Positions 34,888 to 44,952 of a stretch of DNA of 64,000 nt are shown piece by piece. The DNA lies in contig JAJEFB010000045.1 in assembly GCA_022820665.1 (NCBI GenBank), forward strand, positions 94,392 through 158,391. Reading direction: 5' to 3'. The notes beneath the pieces were generated by a model. It did no database searches and had not been told where the DNA came from. It was given only the letters and a program-made list of their open reading frames with translations. Within the stretch, counting starts at the first letter, position 1. Each line of letters begins with the position of its first letter. This DNA is from Anaerolineae bacterium (GTDB lineage: Bacteria > Chloroflexota > Anaerolineae > Aggregatilineales > Phototrophicaceae). Position numbers and translations under genes: made by a program.

Positions 34888-35949
34888 CTACAACTTGGCG
34901 ATTACCGCCGCTGCGAAGTCCTCAGTGGAAATCGCCCCGCCCTCTTCCCCGGCTATATCGGCAGTGCGCAATCCATCAGCCAGCGCGGCATCGATAGCGG
35001 TCTCAATGGACGAGGCTTCCGTTTCCAAGCGCAGGCTGTAACGCAACAGCATGGCCGCGCTCAAGAACATGCCAATGGGATTGGCTTTGCCTTGCCCGGC
35101 GATATCCGGGGCAGACCCGTGTACGGGTTCGTACAAGCCAAATTGGTCCGACCGCAGCGAAGCAGAGGGCAACATCCCCAGGCTGCCAGCCAAAACGGAG
35201 GCTTCATCGCTGAGAATATCACCGAACATATTGCCCGCTACAATAACATCAAAGCTACCCGGACGCGTGAGCAAGTGCATAGTCGCGGCGTCTACCAGCA
35301 GGTGCTCCAATTCTACATCCGCGTAATCTTCAGAAACATCGACAACCGTGCGCCGCCACAGACGCATGGACGCCAAGACATTGGCTTTGTCTATCGAGCA
35401 CAACTTTTTGCGGCGACCTTGCGCGGCGCGAAAGGCGACGTTCGCCACCTGTTCCACTTCAGCGCGCGTGTAACGCATGGTATCGTGAGATTCCTCGCCA
35501 CTCCCCTGTTCTTGCCGGTCGCCAAAATAAATGCCGCTGACCAGTTCACGCACGAAGAGTATGTCTACGTCCTGCAATAAATCGGCGCGCAAAGGCGCAT
35601 GTTCAACCAGAGCCGGATATGTCTTCACCGGACGCAAATTAGCGAAGAGACCAAAGTGCTGGCGCAGCCCCAGCAGGCCGCGTTCCGGCTGTACGCTCGC
35701 CGTCGGATCCGACCATTTGGGTCCCCCAACCGCCCCTAGCAGTATGGCATCGGCGTTTTCGCAGATCTTGATCGTCTCCTCCGGCAGCGGATCGCCAGTT
35801 TCGTCGATAGCGATGCCGCCGATCATCCCTTCCACAAAGGTGAAATCATGACCGTGCTTGTCGGCTATGACCGACAACAATCGAGTTGTATGACCTACGA
35901 CTTCAGGACCGATACCGTCACCCGGCAATACGGCAATCCTTGCCTTCAT
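34888..35949 (-). CDS. leuB: 3-isopropylmalate dehydrogenase
   Basis: A protein of 353 aa, NAD-dependent, oxidising and decarboxylating 3-isopropylmalate in leucine synthesis. It can also act on 3-methylmalate in the citramalate route. IAVLPGDGIGPEV opens the chain; substrate Arg residues lie in the LLGLRQHFGLFANLRP region; IVAGNMFGDILSDEAS supplies the Asp metal ligands; EPVHGSAPDIAGQGKANP binds NAD. It is the last gene of the branched-chain operon, 71 nt after cimA. Confidence 0.96.
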   Translation of the reverse strand: MKARIAVLPGDGIGPEVVGHTTRLLSVIADKHGHDFTFVEGMIGGIAIDETGDPLPEETIKICENADAILLGAVGGPKWSDPTASVQPERGLLGLRQHFGLFANLRPVKTYPALVEHAPLRADLLQDVDILFVRELVSGIYFGDRQEQGSGEESHDTMRYTRAEVEQVANVAFRAAQGRRKKLCSIDKANVLASMRLWRRTVVDVSEDYADVELEHLLVDAATMHLLTRPGSFDVIVAGNMFGDILSDEASVLAGSLGMLPSASLRSDQFGLYEPVHGSAPDIAGQGKANPIGMFLSAAMLLRYSLRLETEASSIETAIDAALADGLRTADIAGEEGGAISTEDFAAAVIAKL

Positions 35950-36020
35950 ATCAAATTCGCTCCATTAGGCGCGCTGCGGCGCAATAGCGGATCGCGCAGC
36001 GCAAATGAATAAAGTCTGCC

Positions 36021-37622
36021 CTAGTCACTCATCATCAGGGACGGATGAGCCTTCTTTTCGTCCGCCACCGACAAGCCGTATTCGACGCTATCGACCAGCG
36101 CCAGCCAACTGGCGCAAATGATGTCGGTGCCCGCGCCAACGGTACTCCAGCGCTCGCTGCCATTGTAGGAATCAATCAAAACCCGCGTCATGGCGCCGGT
36201 TGCGTTCTCGCTGTCCAGTATTCGTACTTTGTAATCTACCAACTGTATGTCTCGCAGCGCTGGATACTTCGGCAACAAAGCCTTTCGCAGCGCCAGGTCC
36301 AGCGCGTTCACGGGTCCGTTGCCTTCGGCAGCCGTATGCACGACATCGCCATCCACATCGAGTTTCACCATCGCTTCCGCCAATTGCCCGCGACCGCGCC
36401 GATCCTCAACAATGACTGTGAAGTCGATCAAGTTGAAGAGCGGCAGGTAGTTCGGGCGGGCTCGCCGCAGCCGCACCGCGACCGATGCCTCGGCGCCTTC
36501 AAATACGAAACCGGCGTTCTCCAACTGCTTGATGTCATTGAGGACCTGTACCGCCTCGTCCTTGGACACATCAAGGCCGAGTTCTTCCGCCTTGCTAAGC
36601 AGATTCCCGCGACCTGATAGATCCGACACCAAGACCCGAGTTTCGTTGCCGACCTTCGTTGGTTCGATATGCTGATAGCTGTCCACGTTGCGCCGCATGG
36701 CCGCCACGTGGATGCCGCCTTTATGCGCGAAGGCGCTCTTGCCCACGTAAGGCAAATGTGTGTCCGGCGCCAAATTGGCGATCTCAGCCACCGCCCGCGA
36801 CAGATGCGTCAGCGTAGCCAGATTGCCGTCTTCCGCCAAACAAGGAATGCCCATCTTGAGAATCAGATCCGGTATGATGCTGCAGAGATTGGCGTTGCCG
36901 CAGCGTTCGCCATAGCCATTGATCGTGCCTTGTACATGGATCGCGCCCGCGCGTACCGCCGCCAATGAATTGGCGACCGCAAGTTCGCTGTCATTGTGCG
37001 TATGGATGCCGAAATCCATTTCCGGAAACAACTCGCGCGCCTTGTACATGAATTCCGCCACTTCCCAAGGCGTCGAGCCGCCGTTGGTATCGCAGAGCAC
37101 AACGACATCGGCGCCGCCATCGCAGGCCGCGGCCAAGGTATCGAATCCGTATTCCATGTCCAGCTTGGCGCCGTCAAAGAAATGTTCAGCATCATAAATG
37201 ACTTCTTTGCCCAGACTCTTGAGATAGGCGAGACTGTCGGCGATCATGTTCAGGTTTTCCTCTGCGGTAGTCTGCAAGACATCGGTAACGTGTAACATGG
37301 ACGTTTTGCCAACCACCGTCACCACAGGCGTGTTTGCATCCACCAGAGCGCGAATATTCGCGTCTTCATCGGGCCTCACGCCTTTGCGTCGCGTGGAACC
37401 GAAGGCGGTGATCAGAGAATGCCGCAGGTCCAACTCGCGAACTTGTTCGAAGTAAGCGACATCTTTGGGGTTGGAACCGGGCCAACCTCCTTCGATATAC
37501 TTCACGCCTAATTCGTCGAGCAGCCTCGTGATATGAAGTTTGTCCGCCACCGAAAAGGAAATGCCTTCCCGCTGGCTGCCATCGCGCAAGGTCGTATCGT
37601 AGATTGTCACACTCTGCTTCAA
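36021..37622 (-). CDS. cimA: (R)-citramalate synthase
   Basis: A protein of 533 aa of the DRE-TIM metallolyase family. It condenses pyruvate and acetyl-CoA to citramalate, giving 2-oxobutyrate for isoleucine without threonine deaminase. It has TLRDGSQREGISFS (instead of the Leu[11 protein letters not shown]), the IHTHNDSELAVANS metal-binding block, NGYGERCGN and a C-terminal LeuA-type regulatory domain. The TTG start is preceded by GGGGAGG at ideal spacing. It lies in the same unit as leuABCD, which can process citramalate further. Confidence 0.92.
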   Translation of the reverse strand: MKQSVTIYDTTLRDGSQREGISFSVADKLHITRLLDELGVKYIEGGWPGSNPKDVAYFEQVRELDLRHSLITAFGSTRRKGVRPDEDANIRALVDANTPVVTVVGKTSMLHVTDVLQTTAEENLNMIADSLAYLKSLGKEVIYDAEHFFDGAKLDMEYGFDTLAAACDGGADVVVLCDTNGGSTPWEVAEFMYKARELFPEMDFGIHTHNDSELAVANSLAAVRAGAIHVQGTINGYGERCGNANLCSIIPDLILKMGIPCLAEDGNLATLTHLSRAVAEIANLAPDTHLPYVGKSAFAHKGGIHVAAMRRNVDSYQHIEPTKVGNETRVLVSDLSGRGNLLSKAEELGLDVSKDEAVQVLNDIKQLENAGFVFEGAEASVAVRLRRARPNYLPLFNLIDFTVIVEDRRGRGQLAEAMVKLDVDGDVVHTAAEGNGPVNALDLALRKALLPKYPALRDIQLVDYKVRILDSENATGAMTRVLIDSYNGSERWSTVGAGTDIICASWLALVDSVEYGLSVADEKKAHPSLMMSD

Positions 37623-37665
37623 TTCAAACCTCCCCTACCCGCAGGACCTCCCGTCACAAATTCGA

Positions 37666-38277
37666 TCAGGCAGTTGTCTCAACTCGCTGCGGATTGCGCG
37701 CTTCAAAACCGCGCACTTCATCATCCAGGTTGAGCAAGTATCCCAGTTGATCCACCCCATTCAGTAGGCAGTACTTGGAGAATCCATCCAGGGGAAATTC
37801 GATCTGACGGCCATCCGGCAGTGTCAAGCGCTGCGCTTCTACATCAACGCTGACCGATGTCGTGGGATCTTCATCAGCCAGGCTGAATAACTGCCGTTGT
37901 GTTTCTTCATCAACAATGATCGGGAGCAAGCCATTCTTGAGCGCGTTGTTCCGGAAGATATCAGCGAACTCGGTGCTGATGACTGCCTGGAAACCTGCGC
38001 CGATCAGCGCCCAGGGCGCGTGCTCGCGGGAGCTGCCGCAGCCAAAGTTGTTGCCGGCTATCAAGACTGACGCGCCGGCATAGGCTGGATTGTTCAAAAT
38101 GAAGTCTGGATTTGGCGTCGTGCCGTCTTCCAGATAGCGCCAGTCGCAGAAAGCCGCTTTGCCCAAGCCATCCTTGTCCGTCACTTTGAGGAAGCGCGCG
38201 GGAATGATCTGGTCTGTATCAATGTCGTTGACCGGGATGGCGACGACAGTCCCTTGGATATGTTTCAGTTTTTCCAT
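37666..38277 (-). CDS. leuD: 3-isopropylmalate dehydratase small subunit
   Basis: A protein of 203 aa. The swivel domain with DIDTDQIIPARFLK, NNFGCGSSREHAPWAL and the substrate loop is typical. It works with LeuC in isomerising 2- to 3-isopropylmalate. The start is at 38277 after AGGGAGA; the longer ORF-track version runs into leuC. It starts 25 nt after the leuC stop. Confidence 0.95.
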   Translation of the reverse strand: MEKLKHIQGTVVAIPVNDIDTDQIIPARFLKVTDKDGLGKAAFCDWRYLEDGTTPNPDFILNNPAYAGASVLIAGNNFGCGSSREHAPWALIGAGFQAVISTEFADIFRNNALKNGLLPIIVDEETQRQLFSLADEDPTTSVSVDVEAQRLTLPDGRQIEFPLDGFSKYCLLNGVDQLGYLLNLDDEVRGFEARNPQRVETTA

Positions 38278-38302
38278 TCTTTTCTCCCTGGCGGCTCTTT
38301 GA

Positions 38303-39733
38303 CTAAAGCATGGCGCGCGGATCGCTGACGACGCCGGCAACGGCGGAAGCGGCCGCGGTCAAAGGACTAGCCAGGAAGGTTCGCCCGCCTTTGCCCTGAC
38401 GCCCTTCGAAATTGCGGTTGCTGGTCGAAACCGCGTATTGACCAGGCTCCAGTTGATCGCCGTTCATCGCGATGCACATCGAACAGCCCGCTTCCCGCCA
38501 TTCCGCGCCTGCCGAGCGGAACACCTCGTCGAGCCCTTCGGATTCAGCCTGTCTCTTGACCTGCTGAGAGCCCGGCACAACCATCATCCGAACGCTTTCA
38601 GCCACTTGGCGTCCTTCAATGAATTTGGCAGCCTGCCGCAAATCGCTTATCCGCGAATTCGTACAGCTGCCGATGAAGACCACGTCGATCGGCTTTCCCA
38701 GCAACTGCTGTCCAGGTTGCAGGTCCATGTAGGCCAGCGCTTTGTCGAGAGCAGTTTTCTTGTTGTAGTCTCTTTCGTCGTCGGGGGCGGGAACTGCGGC
38801 GGTGATAGGCATACCCATGCCGGGATTGGTTCCGTAAGTAATCATCGGGATCAATTCCTCAGCCCGCAGCGTGATTTCCTGGTCGTATGCCGCGCCATCG
38901 TCAGTCGGCAGTTGGCGCCATTTGGCGAGCGCGGCATCCCATTCAGCGCCCGACGGCGCATGTTGGCGCCCGCTGATGTACTCAAAAGTGCTATCGTCGG
39001 GGGCGACCATGCCAGCGCGAGCGCCACCCTCAATCGACATATTGCAAACGGTCATCCGACCCTCCATGCCCAGATCCCGAATGGCTTCTCCGCGGTATTC
39101 AAAGACATGTCCCGTTCCCCCTCCGATGCCAATGCGGGCGATTATCGCCAGGATAATGTCCTTAGCCGTGACCCCCTCTTCCAGCTTGCCTTCGACGTTG
39201 ACAGCCATGGTCTTGGGCTTGTTCTGCAACAGCGTCTGCGTAGCCAGGACATGACCGACCTCACTGGTGCCGATGCCAAAAGCCAATGCCCCGAAGGCGC
39301 CATGCGTGCTGGTGTGGCTGTCGCCGCAGACAATGGTCATGCCAGGTTGCGTTAAGCCTTTTTCCGGACCAATGACGTGGACAATGCCTTGGTGTTCGTC
39401 TCCCAAGGCGTACATGGGAATGCCGAAATCGTCACAATTCCGCGTGAAGGTATCAAGTTGCTTTGCCGCCATCGCATCCGCAACCGGTATGATGCCCAAC
39501 TCGTTTCGGGGCGTGGTCGGTGTGCTGTGATCCATGGTGCCAATTGTTAGATCGGGACGTCTTACCTTGAGTCCGCGTTCGCGCAGCATCGAAAAGGCTT
39601 GCGGAGACGTCACTTCGTGAACCAGGTGCAAGTCAATATAGAGCACAGCGGGGCTGTCTTCGCTCTCATCTCTAACTGTATGCGCATCCCATACCTTCTC
39701 GAAAAGGGTGCGGGGCTTCCCGTTATTTGTCAT
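38303..39733 (-). CDS. leuC: 3-isopropylmalate dehydratase large subunit
   Basis: A protein of 476 aa, aconitase family. The 4Fe-4S cluster ligands are in [10 protein letters not shown] and [33 protein letters not shown] is the typical substrate/cluster region. The start is set at the ATG at 39733 with AGAGGA upstream. It sits between leuA (47 nt upstream) and leuD in the operon. Confidence 0.96.
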   Translation of the reverse strand: MTNNGKPRTLFEKVWDAHTVRDESEDSPAVLYIDLHLVHEVTSPQAFSMLRERGLKVRRPDLTIGTMDHSTPTTPRNELGIIPVADAMAAKQLDTFTRNCDDFGIPMYALGDEHQGIVHVIGPEKGLTQPGMTIVCGDSHTSTHGAFGALAFGIGTSEVGHVLATQTLLQNKPKTMAVNVEGKLEEGVTAKDIILAIIARIGIGGGTGHVFEYRGEAIRDLGMEGRMTVCNMSIEGGARAGMVAPDDSTFEYISGRQHAPSGAEWDAALAKWRQLPTDDGAAYDQEITLRAEELIPMITYGTNPGMGMPITAAVPAPDDERDYNKKTALDKALAYMDLQPGQQLLGKPIDVVFIGSCTNSRISDLRQAAKFIEGRQVAESVRMMVVPGSQQVKRQAESEGLDEVFRSAGAEWREAGCSMCIAMNGDQLEPGQYAVSTSNRNFEGRQGKGGRTFLASPLTAAASAVAGVVSDPRAML

Positions 39734-39780
39734 CTTATGTTCCTCTTGCAAATCATAGGCTGAATACGGTAATTGGCGCT

Positions 39781-41394
39781 TTAGGAAGTGGATGTCAATC
39801 CCACCGTCGCCGCTTCGCCTTCCGGCGCAACGTCCCCGATGCCCAGGCTGGATATCATTCGGTTCAAAGCCGCGACATAGGCTTTAACGCTGGAAACGAT
39901 AATATCGCTATCAGCGCCATAGCCGCCAAAGGTCCGATTGCTGTTTTCCGGCGAGATGCGCACGGTCACTTCTCCAAGCGCGTCGATGCCTTCGGTCACG
40001 CTGTGCACGTTGAATTCCAGTAAGACATTAGGCGCCTGTATGATCTCGTCGATGGCGCGGTAAGACGCGTCCACAGGTCCGGTGCCAACCGACGCCACGA
40101 CGAATTCCTCGCCATCCTGATTGACCATCTTGACCGTCGCTGTCGGCAGACCCATCGTGCCGCAAGCGACCTGGATATCGACCAGGCGAAAATGATCTTC
40201 CGGTTTTTGGGCGGCTTCATCCGCGACCAGGGCTTCCAGATCGGCATCCGTAACGGTTTTTTTGACGTCTGCCAGATCTTTGAAGCGCTTAAAGATCTCG
40301 ACAAGGTCCTCGCCTTCAATCTCGTATCCCAGCTCGCGCAGGCGCACGCGCAGCGCGTGCCTGCCGCTCAGCTTGCCTAATACCAGCTTGCTCTGGGTCA
40401 AGCCGACATCTTCCGGCATCATGATCTCGAAGGTTTCGGCGTTTTTGAGCACGCCGTCTTGATGGATTCCGGATTCATGCGCGAAGGCGTTGGCGCCGAC
40501 GATTGCCTTGTTGGCTTGCACCGGCATACCCATATAGTTGCGCACCATGCGGCTCGTCTTCATAATCTGAGTCGAGTCGATATTGGTTCGCAAGCCGTAA
40601 TAAGCCTTGCGCGTCTGGATAGACATCACAACTTCTTCCAGGCTGGTATTGCCCGCGCGCTCGCCAATCCCGTTGATAGTCACCTCGACCTGGCGCACGC
40701 CTTTCTTCAAGCCAGCCAAAGTATTGGCTGTCGCCAGCCCCAAATCGTTATGGCAATGCACAGACCAGATCACCCCGCTGCCGGGTCCGGCGCCGGGCGT
40801 CTCGTTGATCAGCATCTCCAGCGTTTCCGCCCATTCTGTGGGCATCACATAGCCGACTGTATCGGGGATGTTCAAGGTGGTGGCGCCGGCTTCGACAGCG
40901 ACGGCGCAGGCGCGAATCAAGTATTCCGTGTCGGTCCGCCCAGCGTCCATCGGACTGAATTCGACATCATCGCAGAGGCTTTTGGCTAGGGTGACCGCCT
41001 CGCGAATGCGTTGCAAGCCCTCGTCTTTGTCAATGCGCAGCATCGCCAAATGGCTCGGTGATGTGCCAAGGAAGGTATGAATACGCGGTTTGGCAGCCTC
41101 GCGCACGCCTTCCCAGGCGGCCAAAATATCGCCTTCAAGCGCCCGCGACAGCCCCGCAATCGTCGGCCCATCGGGCGTGCCAACTTCGCGGGCAATCCGC
41201 TGCACAGCTTTCAGATCGTCGGGAGACGCGGCGGGGAATCCGGCTTCTATCACATCGACGCCGAGGCGCGACAATTGCCGGGCAATTTCCAGCTTTTCGG
41301 CGCTGGACAAGGTCGCGCCCGGGCTTTGCTCCCCGTCGCGCAGCGTCGTGTCAAAGACGATGACAGTGTTTTCGTCGTAAGTTCGCTTTACCAT
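39781..41394 (-). CDS. leuA: 2-isopropylmalate synthase
   Basis: A protein of 537 aa that condenses 2-oxoisovalerate with acetyl-CoA, the committed step to leucine. [51 protein letters not shown] and the [13 protein letters not shown] block are standard. The C-terminal ~130 residues form the leucine-binding LeuA dimer domain. AAAGGA lies 9 nt upstream of the ATG. A small ORF with a perfect SD overlaps its start in another frame. Confidence 0.96.
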   Translation of the reverse strand: MVKRTYDENTVIVFDTTLRDGEQSPGATLSSAEKLEIARQLSRLGVDVIEAGFPAASPDDLKAVQRIAREVGTPDGPTIAGLSRALEGDILAAWEGVREAAKPRIHTFLGTSPSHLAMLRIDKDEGLQRIREAVTLAKSLCDDVEFSPMDAGRTDTEYLIRACAVAVEAGATTLNIPDTVGYVMPTEWAETLEMLINETPGAGPGSGVIWSVHCHNDLGLATANTLAGLKKGVRQVEVTINGIGERAGNTSLEEVVMSIQTRKAYYGLRTNIDSTQIMKTSRMVRNYMGMPVQANKAIVGANAFAHESGIHQDGVLKNAETFEIMMPEDVGLTQSKLVLGKLSGRHALRVRLRELGYEIEGEDLVEIFKRFKDLADVKKTVTDADLEALVADEAAQKPEDHFRLVDIQVACGTMGLPTATVKMVNQDGEEFVVASVGTGPVDASYRAIDEIIQAPNVLLEFNVHSVTEGIDALGEVTVRISPENSNRTFGGYGADSDIIVSSVKAYVAALNRMISSLGIGDVAPEGEAATVGLTSTS

Positions 41395-41479
41395 TGAGAG
41401 GTGTTCCTTTCGTCATTCGAATCCGGTCAAGTACATACATCAATCGTCGTCTAAGATCAACGAGACCATCTTCTGACAT
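41351..41479 (-). CDS. small ORF with consensus SD overlapping the start of leuA
   Basis: A possible peptide of 42 aa beginning [28 protein letters not shown] (41493-41486) lies 6 nt before its ATG, stronger than the leuA site itself. It overlaps the first 44 nt of leuA in a different frame and fills most of the 140-nt ilvC-leuA spacer. It could be a small protein, or translation of it could open or block the leuA start. It has scattered Leu codons but no run, so a classical leader peptide is less likely. Confidence 0.4.
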   Translation of the reverse strand: MSEDGLVDLRRRLMYVLDRIRMTKGTPLNGKANLRRKHCHRL

Positions 41480-41534
41480 GTCAACACCTCCTTTCCCTCC
41501 GTATGTCTGTGAAACAACGGCTTTTGCTATCCCG

Positions 41535-42545
41535 CTAGTCGCTTTGCTTGATATTCTTGGCATCGAGGAAGGGCATCATCTGGCGCAGATCCGCCCCGAC
41601 TTTCTCGATTAGCAGATCATGTTCGCGTTGGCGGCGGGCATTGAAATTGGGACGGCCCTGGCGGTTTTCATCAATCCAGTCACGCGCGAATTCGCCGTTT
41701 TGGATCCGCTGCAAGACCCCCGCCATTTCTTCCTTGACCGTATCTTCAAATTGGTCGCCGATGACATATCCGCCATGTTCCGCCGTATTGCTGACGCTGT
41801 ACCACATATAGCTCAGACCGCCTTCATAGAGCAGATCCACAATTAGCTTCAATTCGTGCAGGCATTCAAAATACGCCACCTCCGGCTGATAACCGGCTTT
41901 GACCAGGGTCTCGAAGCTGGCGCGGATCAAGGCGGTTACGCCACCGCACAAGACAACTTGCTCGCCAAAAAGATCTGTCTCGGTTTCTTCTTTGAAAGTC
42001 GTCTCGATAACGCCCGCGCGCGTACAGCCAATGGCTTTCGCGTATGCCAGCGCCAGCGCCGTCGCATTGCCGCTGGCATCCTGTTCAATCGCGACCAGCC
42101 CGGGCGTCCCCGCGCCCTCGGTGAATACTTCCCTGACGCGATGTCCCGGCGCCTTGGGCGCGACCATCGCCACGTCAACGCTTTCGGGGGGAACGATCTC
42201 CTTGAAGTGTATATTGAAGCCGTGCGCGAACATCAACATGGCGCCGTCTTTCAAATTGGGCGCGATATGTTCGTCGTACACAGCCGCCTGCCTGGTGTCG
42301 GGAATCAAGATCATGACCACATCGGCGCGTTTTGCCGCTTCCGCAACCGTGAAAACTTGCAGCCCGTCAGCCTCGGCTTTTGCTTTGCTCTGGCTGCCCG
42401 CGTGCAGGCCGACAATCACATCCTGGCCGTTGTCCCGCGCGTTCAAGGCATGCGCGTGCCCTTGGCTGCCGTATCCGATCACCGCGATGGTCTTGCCATC
42501 AAGCAGGTTCAGATCCGCGTCCTGATCGTAGTAGAGTTTCGCCAT
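41535..42545 (-). CDS. ilvC: ketol-acid reductoisomerase, class I
   Basis: A protein of 336 aa that isomerises and reduces acetolactate/acetohydroxybutyrate with NAD(P)H. It has the Rossmann motif [16 protein letters not shown], the segment [17 protein letters not shown] that sets cofactor preference, [17 protein letters not shown] and a single C-terminal knotted domain with Glu-rich metal ligands. Length fits class I. It is third-step partner to ilvBN upstream (77 nt away). Confidence 0.96.
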   Translation of the reverse strand: MAKLYYDQDADLNLLDGKTIAVIGYGSQGHAHALNARDNGQDVIVGLHAGSQSKAKAEADGLQVFTVAEAAKRADVVMILIPDTRQAAVYDEHIAPNLKDGAMLMFAHGFNIHFKEIVPPESVDVAMVAPKAPGHRVREVFTEGAGTPGLVAIEQDASGNATALALAYAKAIGCTRAGVIETTFKEETETDLFGEQVVLCGGVTALIRASFETLVKAGYQPEVAYFECLHELKLIVDLLYEGGLSYMWYSVSNTAEHGGYVIGDQFEDTVKEEMAGVLQRIQNGEFARDWIDENRQGRPNFNARRQREHDLLIEKVGADLRQMMPFLDAKNIKQSD

Positions 42546-42622
42546 CGATGGATATTCTCCCTTTTCAAAAGATCGCTATGCAAGATGCCGCGGCTCCGAG
42601 CGAACAGCCGCAAATAAACATG

Positions 42623-43207
42623 TCAAATCACATTGCCATTGCCGCCGGCCGAGAGTTCATCCTGAATCTTGGCAAGATCGCGGCGAGTGAAATTGGTGTC
42701 GTGAATCCGGGTGCCGCGCCCCATCGACACCACGCCCGTCCGAATCATTTCGACGATGCCGGTAGGCCGTACTTCATCAATGAACTCTTCCAGTATTTCT
42801 TCCGTGCCTACCATCTCAATGATGGCGACCTTGGGACCGATATCGACGATGCGCGCCGGGTAACGGTCGCAGATCTCGGTTATGGTATTGCGAGAGTTGG
42901 CATCATCGTTACGCACTTTGATCAGCGCCAGGTCGCGCTCGACATGCGGTTCGTTGTCCAGTACGCGCACGTCGATGACATTCACGAGCTTCTGCAAGTT
43001 GGTCGCGATCTTCCTGGCGTATTCGGGACCCGCGACGACGCGAATGGTCATGCGCGAGATATGCGGCTTGTGCGTGCGCCCGACAGTCAAGCTGTCTATA
43101 TTGAAGGCCCGCCGCCGGAAGAGACTGGCAATCCGGTTCAAGACGCCAGGTTCATTCTCCACCAGAGCGACAACGGTTACCTTGTTGATGTCTACTTGGC
43201 TGGTCAT
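42623..43207 (-). CDS. ilvN: acetolactate synthase small (regulatory) subunit
   Basis: A protein of 194 aa with an N-terminal ACT domain (VVALVENEPGVLNRIASLFRRRAFNIDSLTVG) that binds valine and gives feedback inhibition, and the C-terminal ALS_ss_C domain. The start overlaps the ilvB stop by 4 nt (ATGA), giving coupled synthesis of the two subunits. Confidence 0.95.
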   Translation of the reverse strand: MTSQVDINKVTVVALVENEPGVLNRIASLFRRRAFNIDSLTVGRTHKPHISRMTIRVVAGPEYARKIATNLQKLVNVIDVRVLDNEPHVERDLALIKVRNDDANSRNTITEICDRYPARIVDIGPKVAIIEMVGTEEILEEFIDEVRPTGIVEMIRTGVVSMGRGTRIHDTNFTRRDLAKIQDELSAGGNGNVI

Positions 43208-44907
43208 AATCCCTCCCCTGGCTTGGGACGGCGTTTCATGTCATGCAAGTCCGCGCCGGCCGGTACCATCGGATAAACCATCTCTTCTTTTTCAACTACA
43301 AATTCAATCAACGTGGGACCATCAATATCGCGGGCGAACTGAACGGCATCTGCAATTTCTTCTCGTCGTGTCACCCGGCGATTGGGGATTCTATAAGCAT
43401 CCGCCAGCTTGCAAAAGTCCGGATTAAACAGTGGAGTCGCTTCGTAGCGTTTTTCATAGAATAATTCTTGCCACTGCCGCACCATGCCCAGAAAGAAGTT
43501 GTTGATGATCGCGATATTGACATTGACGTTTTCCTGCGCGGCTGTTGCCATCTCACAGAGCGTCATCTGGAAACCGCCGTCGCCGACGATCGCCCAGACC
43601 TCTTCGTCAGGCTTCCCAAACTTGGCGCCGATCGCCGCCGGGAAGCCGAAGCCCATCGTCCCAAGCCCGCCGCTGGTCAGCAAAGTCGCTGGTCGTTGAT
43701 GCGGATAATACTGCGCTTCCAGCATCTGGTGCTGCCCTACATCGGTCACAGTGATGGCTTCGCCCTGGGTCTGCTTCCAAATATCGTTGATGACTTGCGC
43801 CGTCAAAAGCCGGTCCGGCGTTTCGTAGTTGAGAATGTCGCGTTCACTGGAGTCTTCCAGCCAGTCGCGGATTCTTCCGATCCACTCCGGATGAGACTTC
43901 TGCTTGAGTTTGGGCAGCATCTGTGTGAGTACGGTCTTCAAGTCGCCCGCGATGCCGACGTCAGCTTTCACATTCTTGTTGATTTCCGAGCGATCGATGT
44001 CGATATGGATTTTGCGCGCGTTCAAGGCATAGGTCTTGAGGTTGCCGGTAACGCGATCATCGAAACGCATACCCAGGGCGATGAGCAGATCGGCTTCCTG
44101 AATGGCCAGGTTCGCGGATGCTTCGCCGTGCATGCCCATCATGCCGATCACCAGCGGGTGATCTTCCGGCATTCCCCCCTTGCCCAGCAAGGTCAGCGTC
44201 ACCGGAATCTGCGCCCGCTCGGACAGTTCCCGCAGTTCGCGCATGGCGCCGGACATCATGATGCCGTGCCCGGCAAGGATAATCGGGCGCTCCGCCTCTT
44301 CGATCAGGCGCAAGGCAGCGCTGACCTCGGATTCGTCCGCGGACGAGGGCGGATGATAGCCCGGCAGCACGATCTCGCCTTCCGGATACTCGAATTCGGT
44401 CTGAGCCAACTGCACATCTTTGGGGACGTCTACCAGCACCGGTCCCGGTCTTCCCGTACGCGCGATATGAAAGGCTTCTTTCATTGTGTAGGCGAGGTCC
44501 CGTACATCGGTAACCAGATAATTGTGCTTGGTAATCGGCAGCGTCACACCTGTGACATCCGTCTCCTGAAAGGCGTCGGATCCAATGGCTGGAATTGGCA
44601 CCTGGCCCGTTATCGCCAAAATCGGAGAAGAGTCCATCATTGCCGTTGCCAAGCCCGTAACCAGGTTGGTTGCGCCTGGTCCGCTAGTGGCGATGCACAC
44701 GCCGACCTCGCCGGTAGCGCGCGCATAACCGTCCGCCATATGCGATGCGCCCTGCTCGTGCCGCACCAAGACATGATGGAGTCGGTCCTCATACTTGGTC
44801 ATGGCGTCGTAGGTTGGCAATATCGCGCCGCCAGGATAGCCGAACATGACGTGAACGCCTTCTTGCAGCAGGCATTCCATGATGATTTCCGAACCTGTAA
44901 GTTTCAT
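43204..44907 (-). CDS. ilvB: acetolactate synthase large (catalytic) subunit
   Basis: A thiamine-diphosphate enzyme of 567 aa making acetolactate and acetohydroxybutyrate. The catalytic Glu is in VLVRHEQGASHMADGYAR. GPGATNLVTGLA, the central FAD region and the ThDP-binding VGDGGFQMTLCE...NNFFLGMVRQWQ block are present. Two adjacent ATGs exist; the second (44907) sits 5 nt from AAGGAGG and is preferred. It follows ilvE by 45 nt. Confidence 0.96.
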   Translation of the reverse strand: MKLTGSEIIMECLLQEGVHVMFGYPGGAILPTYDAMTKYEDRLHHVLVRHEQGASHMADGYARATGEVGVCIATSGPGATNLVTGLATAMMDSSPILAITGQVPIPAIGSDAFQETDVTGVTLPITKHNYLVTDVRDLAYTMKEAFHIARTGRPGPVLVDVPKDVQLAQTEFEYPEGEIVLPGYHPPSSADESEVSAALRLIEEAERPIILAGHGIMMSGAMRELRELSERAQIPVTLTLLGKGGMPEDHPLVIGMMGMHGEASANLAIQEADLLIALGMRFDDRVTGNLKTYALNARKIHIDIDRSEINKNVKADVGIAGDLKTVLTQMLPKLKQKSHPEWIGRIRDWLEDSSERDILNYETPDRLLTAQVINDIWKQTQGEAITVTDVGQHQMLEAQYYPHQRPATLLTSGGLGTMGFGFPAAIGAKFGKPDEEVWAIVGDGGFQMTLCEMATAAQENVNVNIAIINNFFLGMVRQWQELFYEKRYEATPLFNPDFCKLADAYRIPNRRVTRREEIADAVQFARDIDGPTLIEFVVEKEEMVYPMVPAGADLHDMKRRPKPGEGL

Positions 44908-44952
44908 CATCGCCTCCTTAACGCGCTTGACTCGCCCAAAACAGCGGTCGCA

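Noticed and set aside
38438-39355. 305-codon plus-strand ORF opposite leuC
   Set aside because: Antisense shadow; leuC is unambiguous with intact Fe-S motifs.
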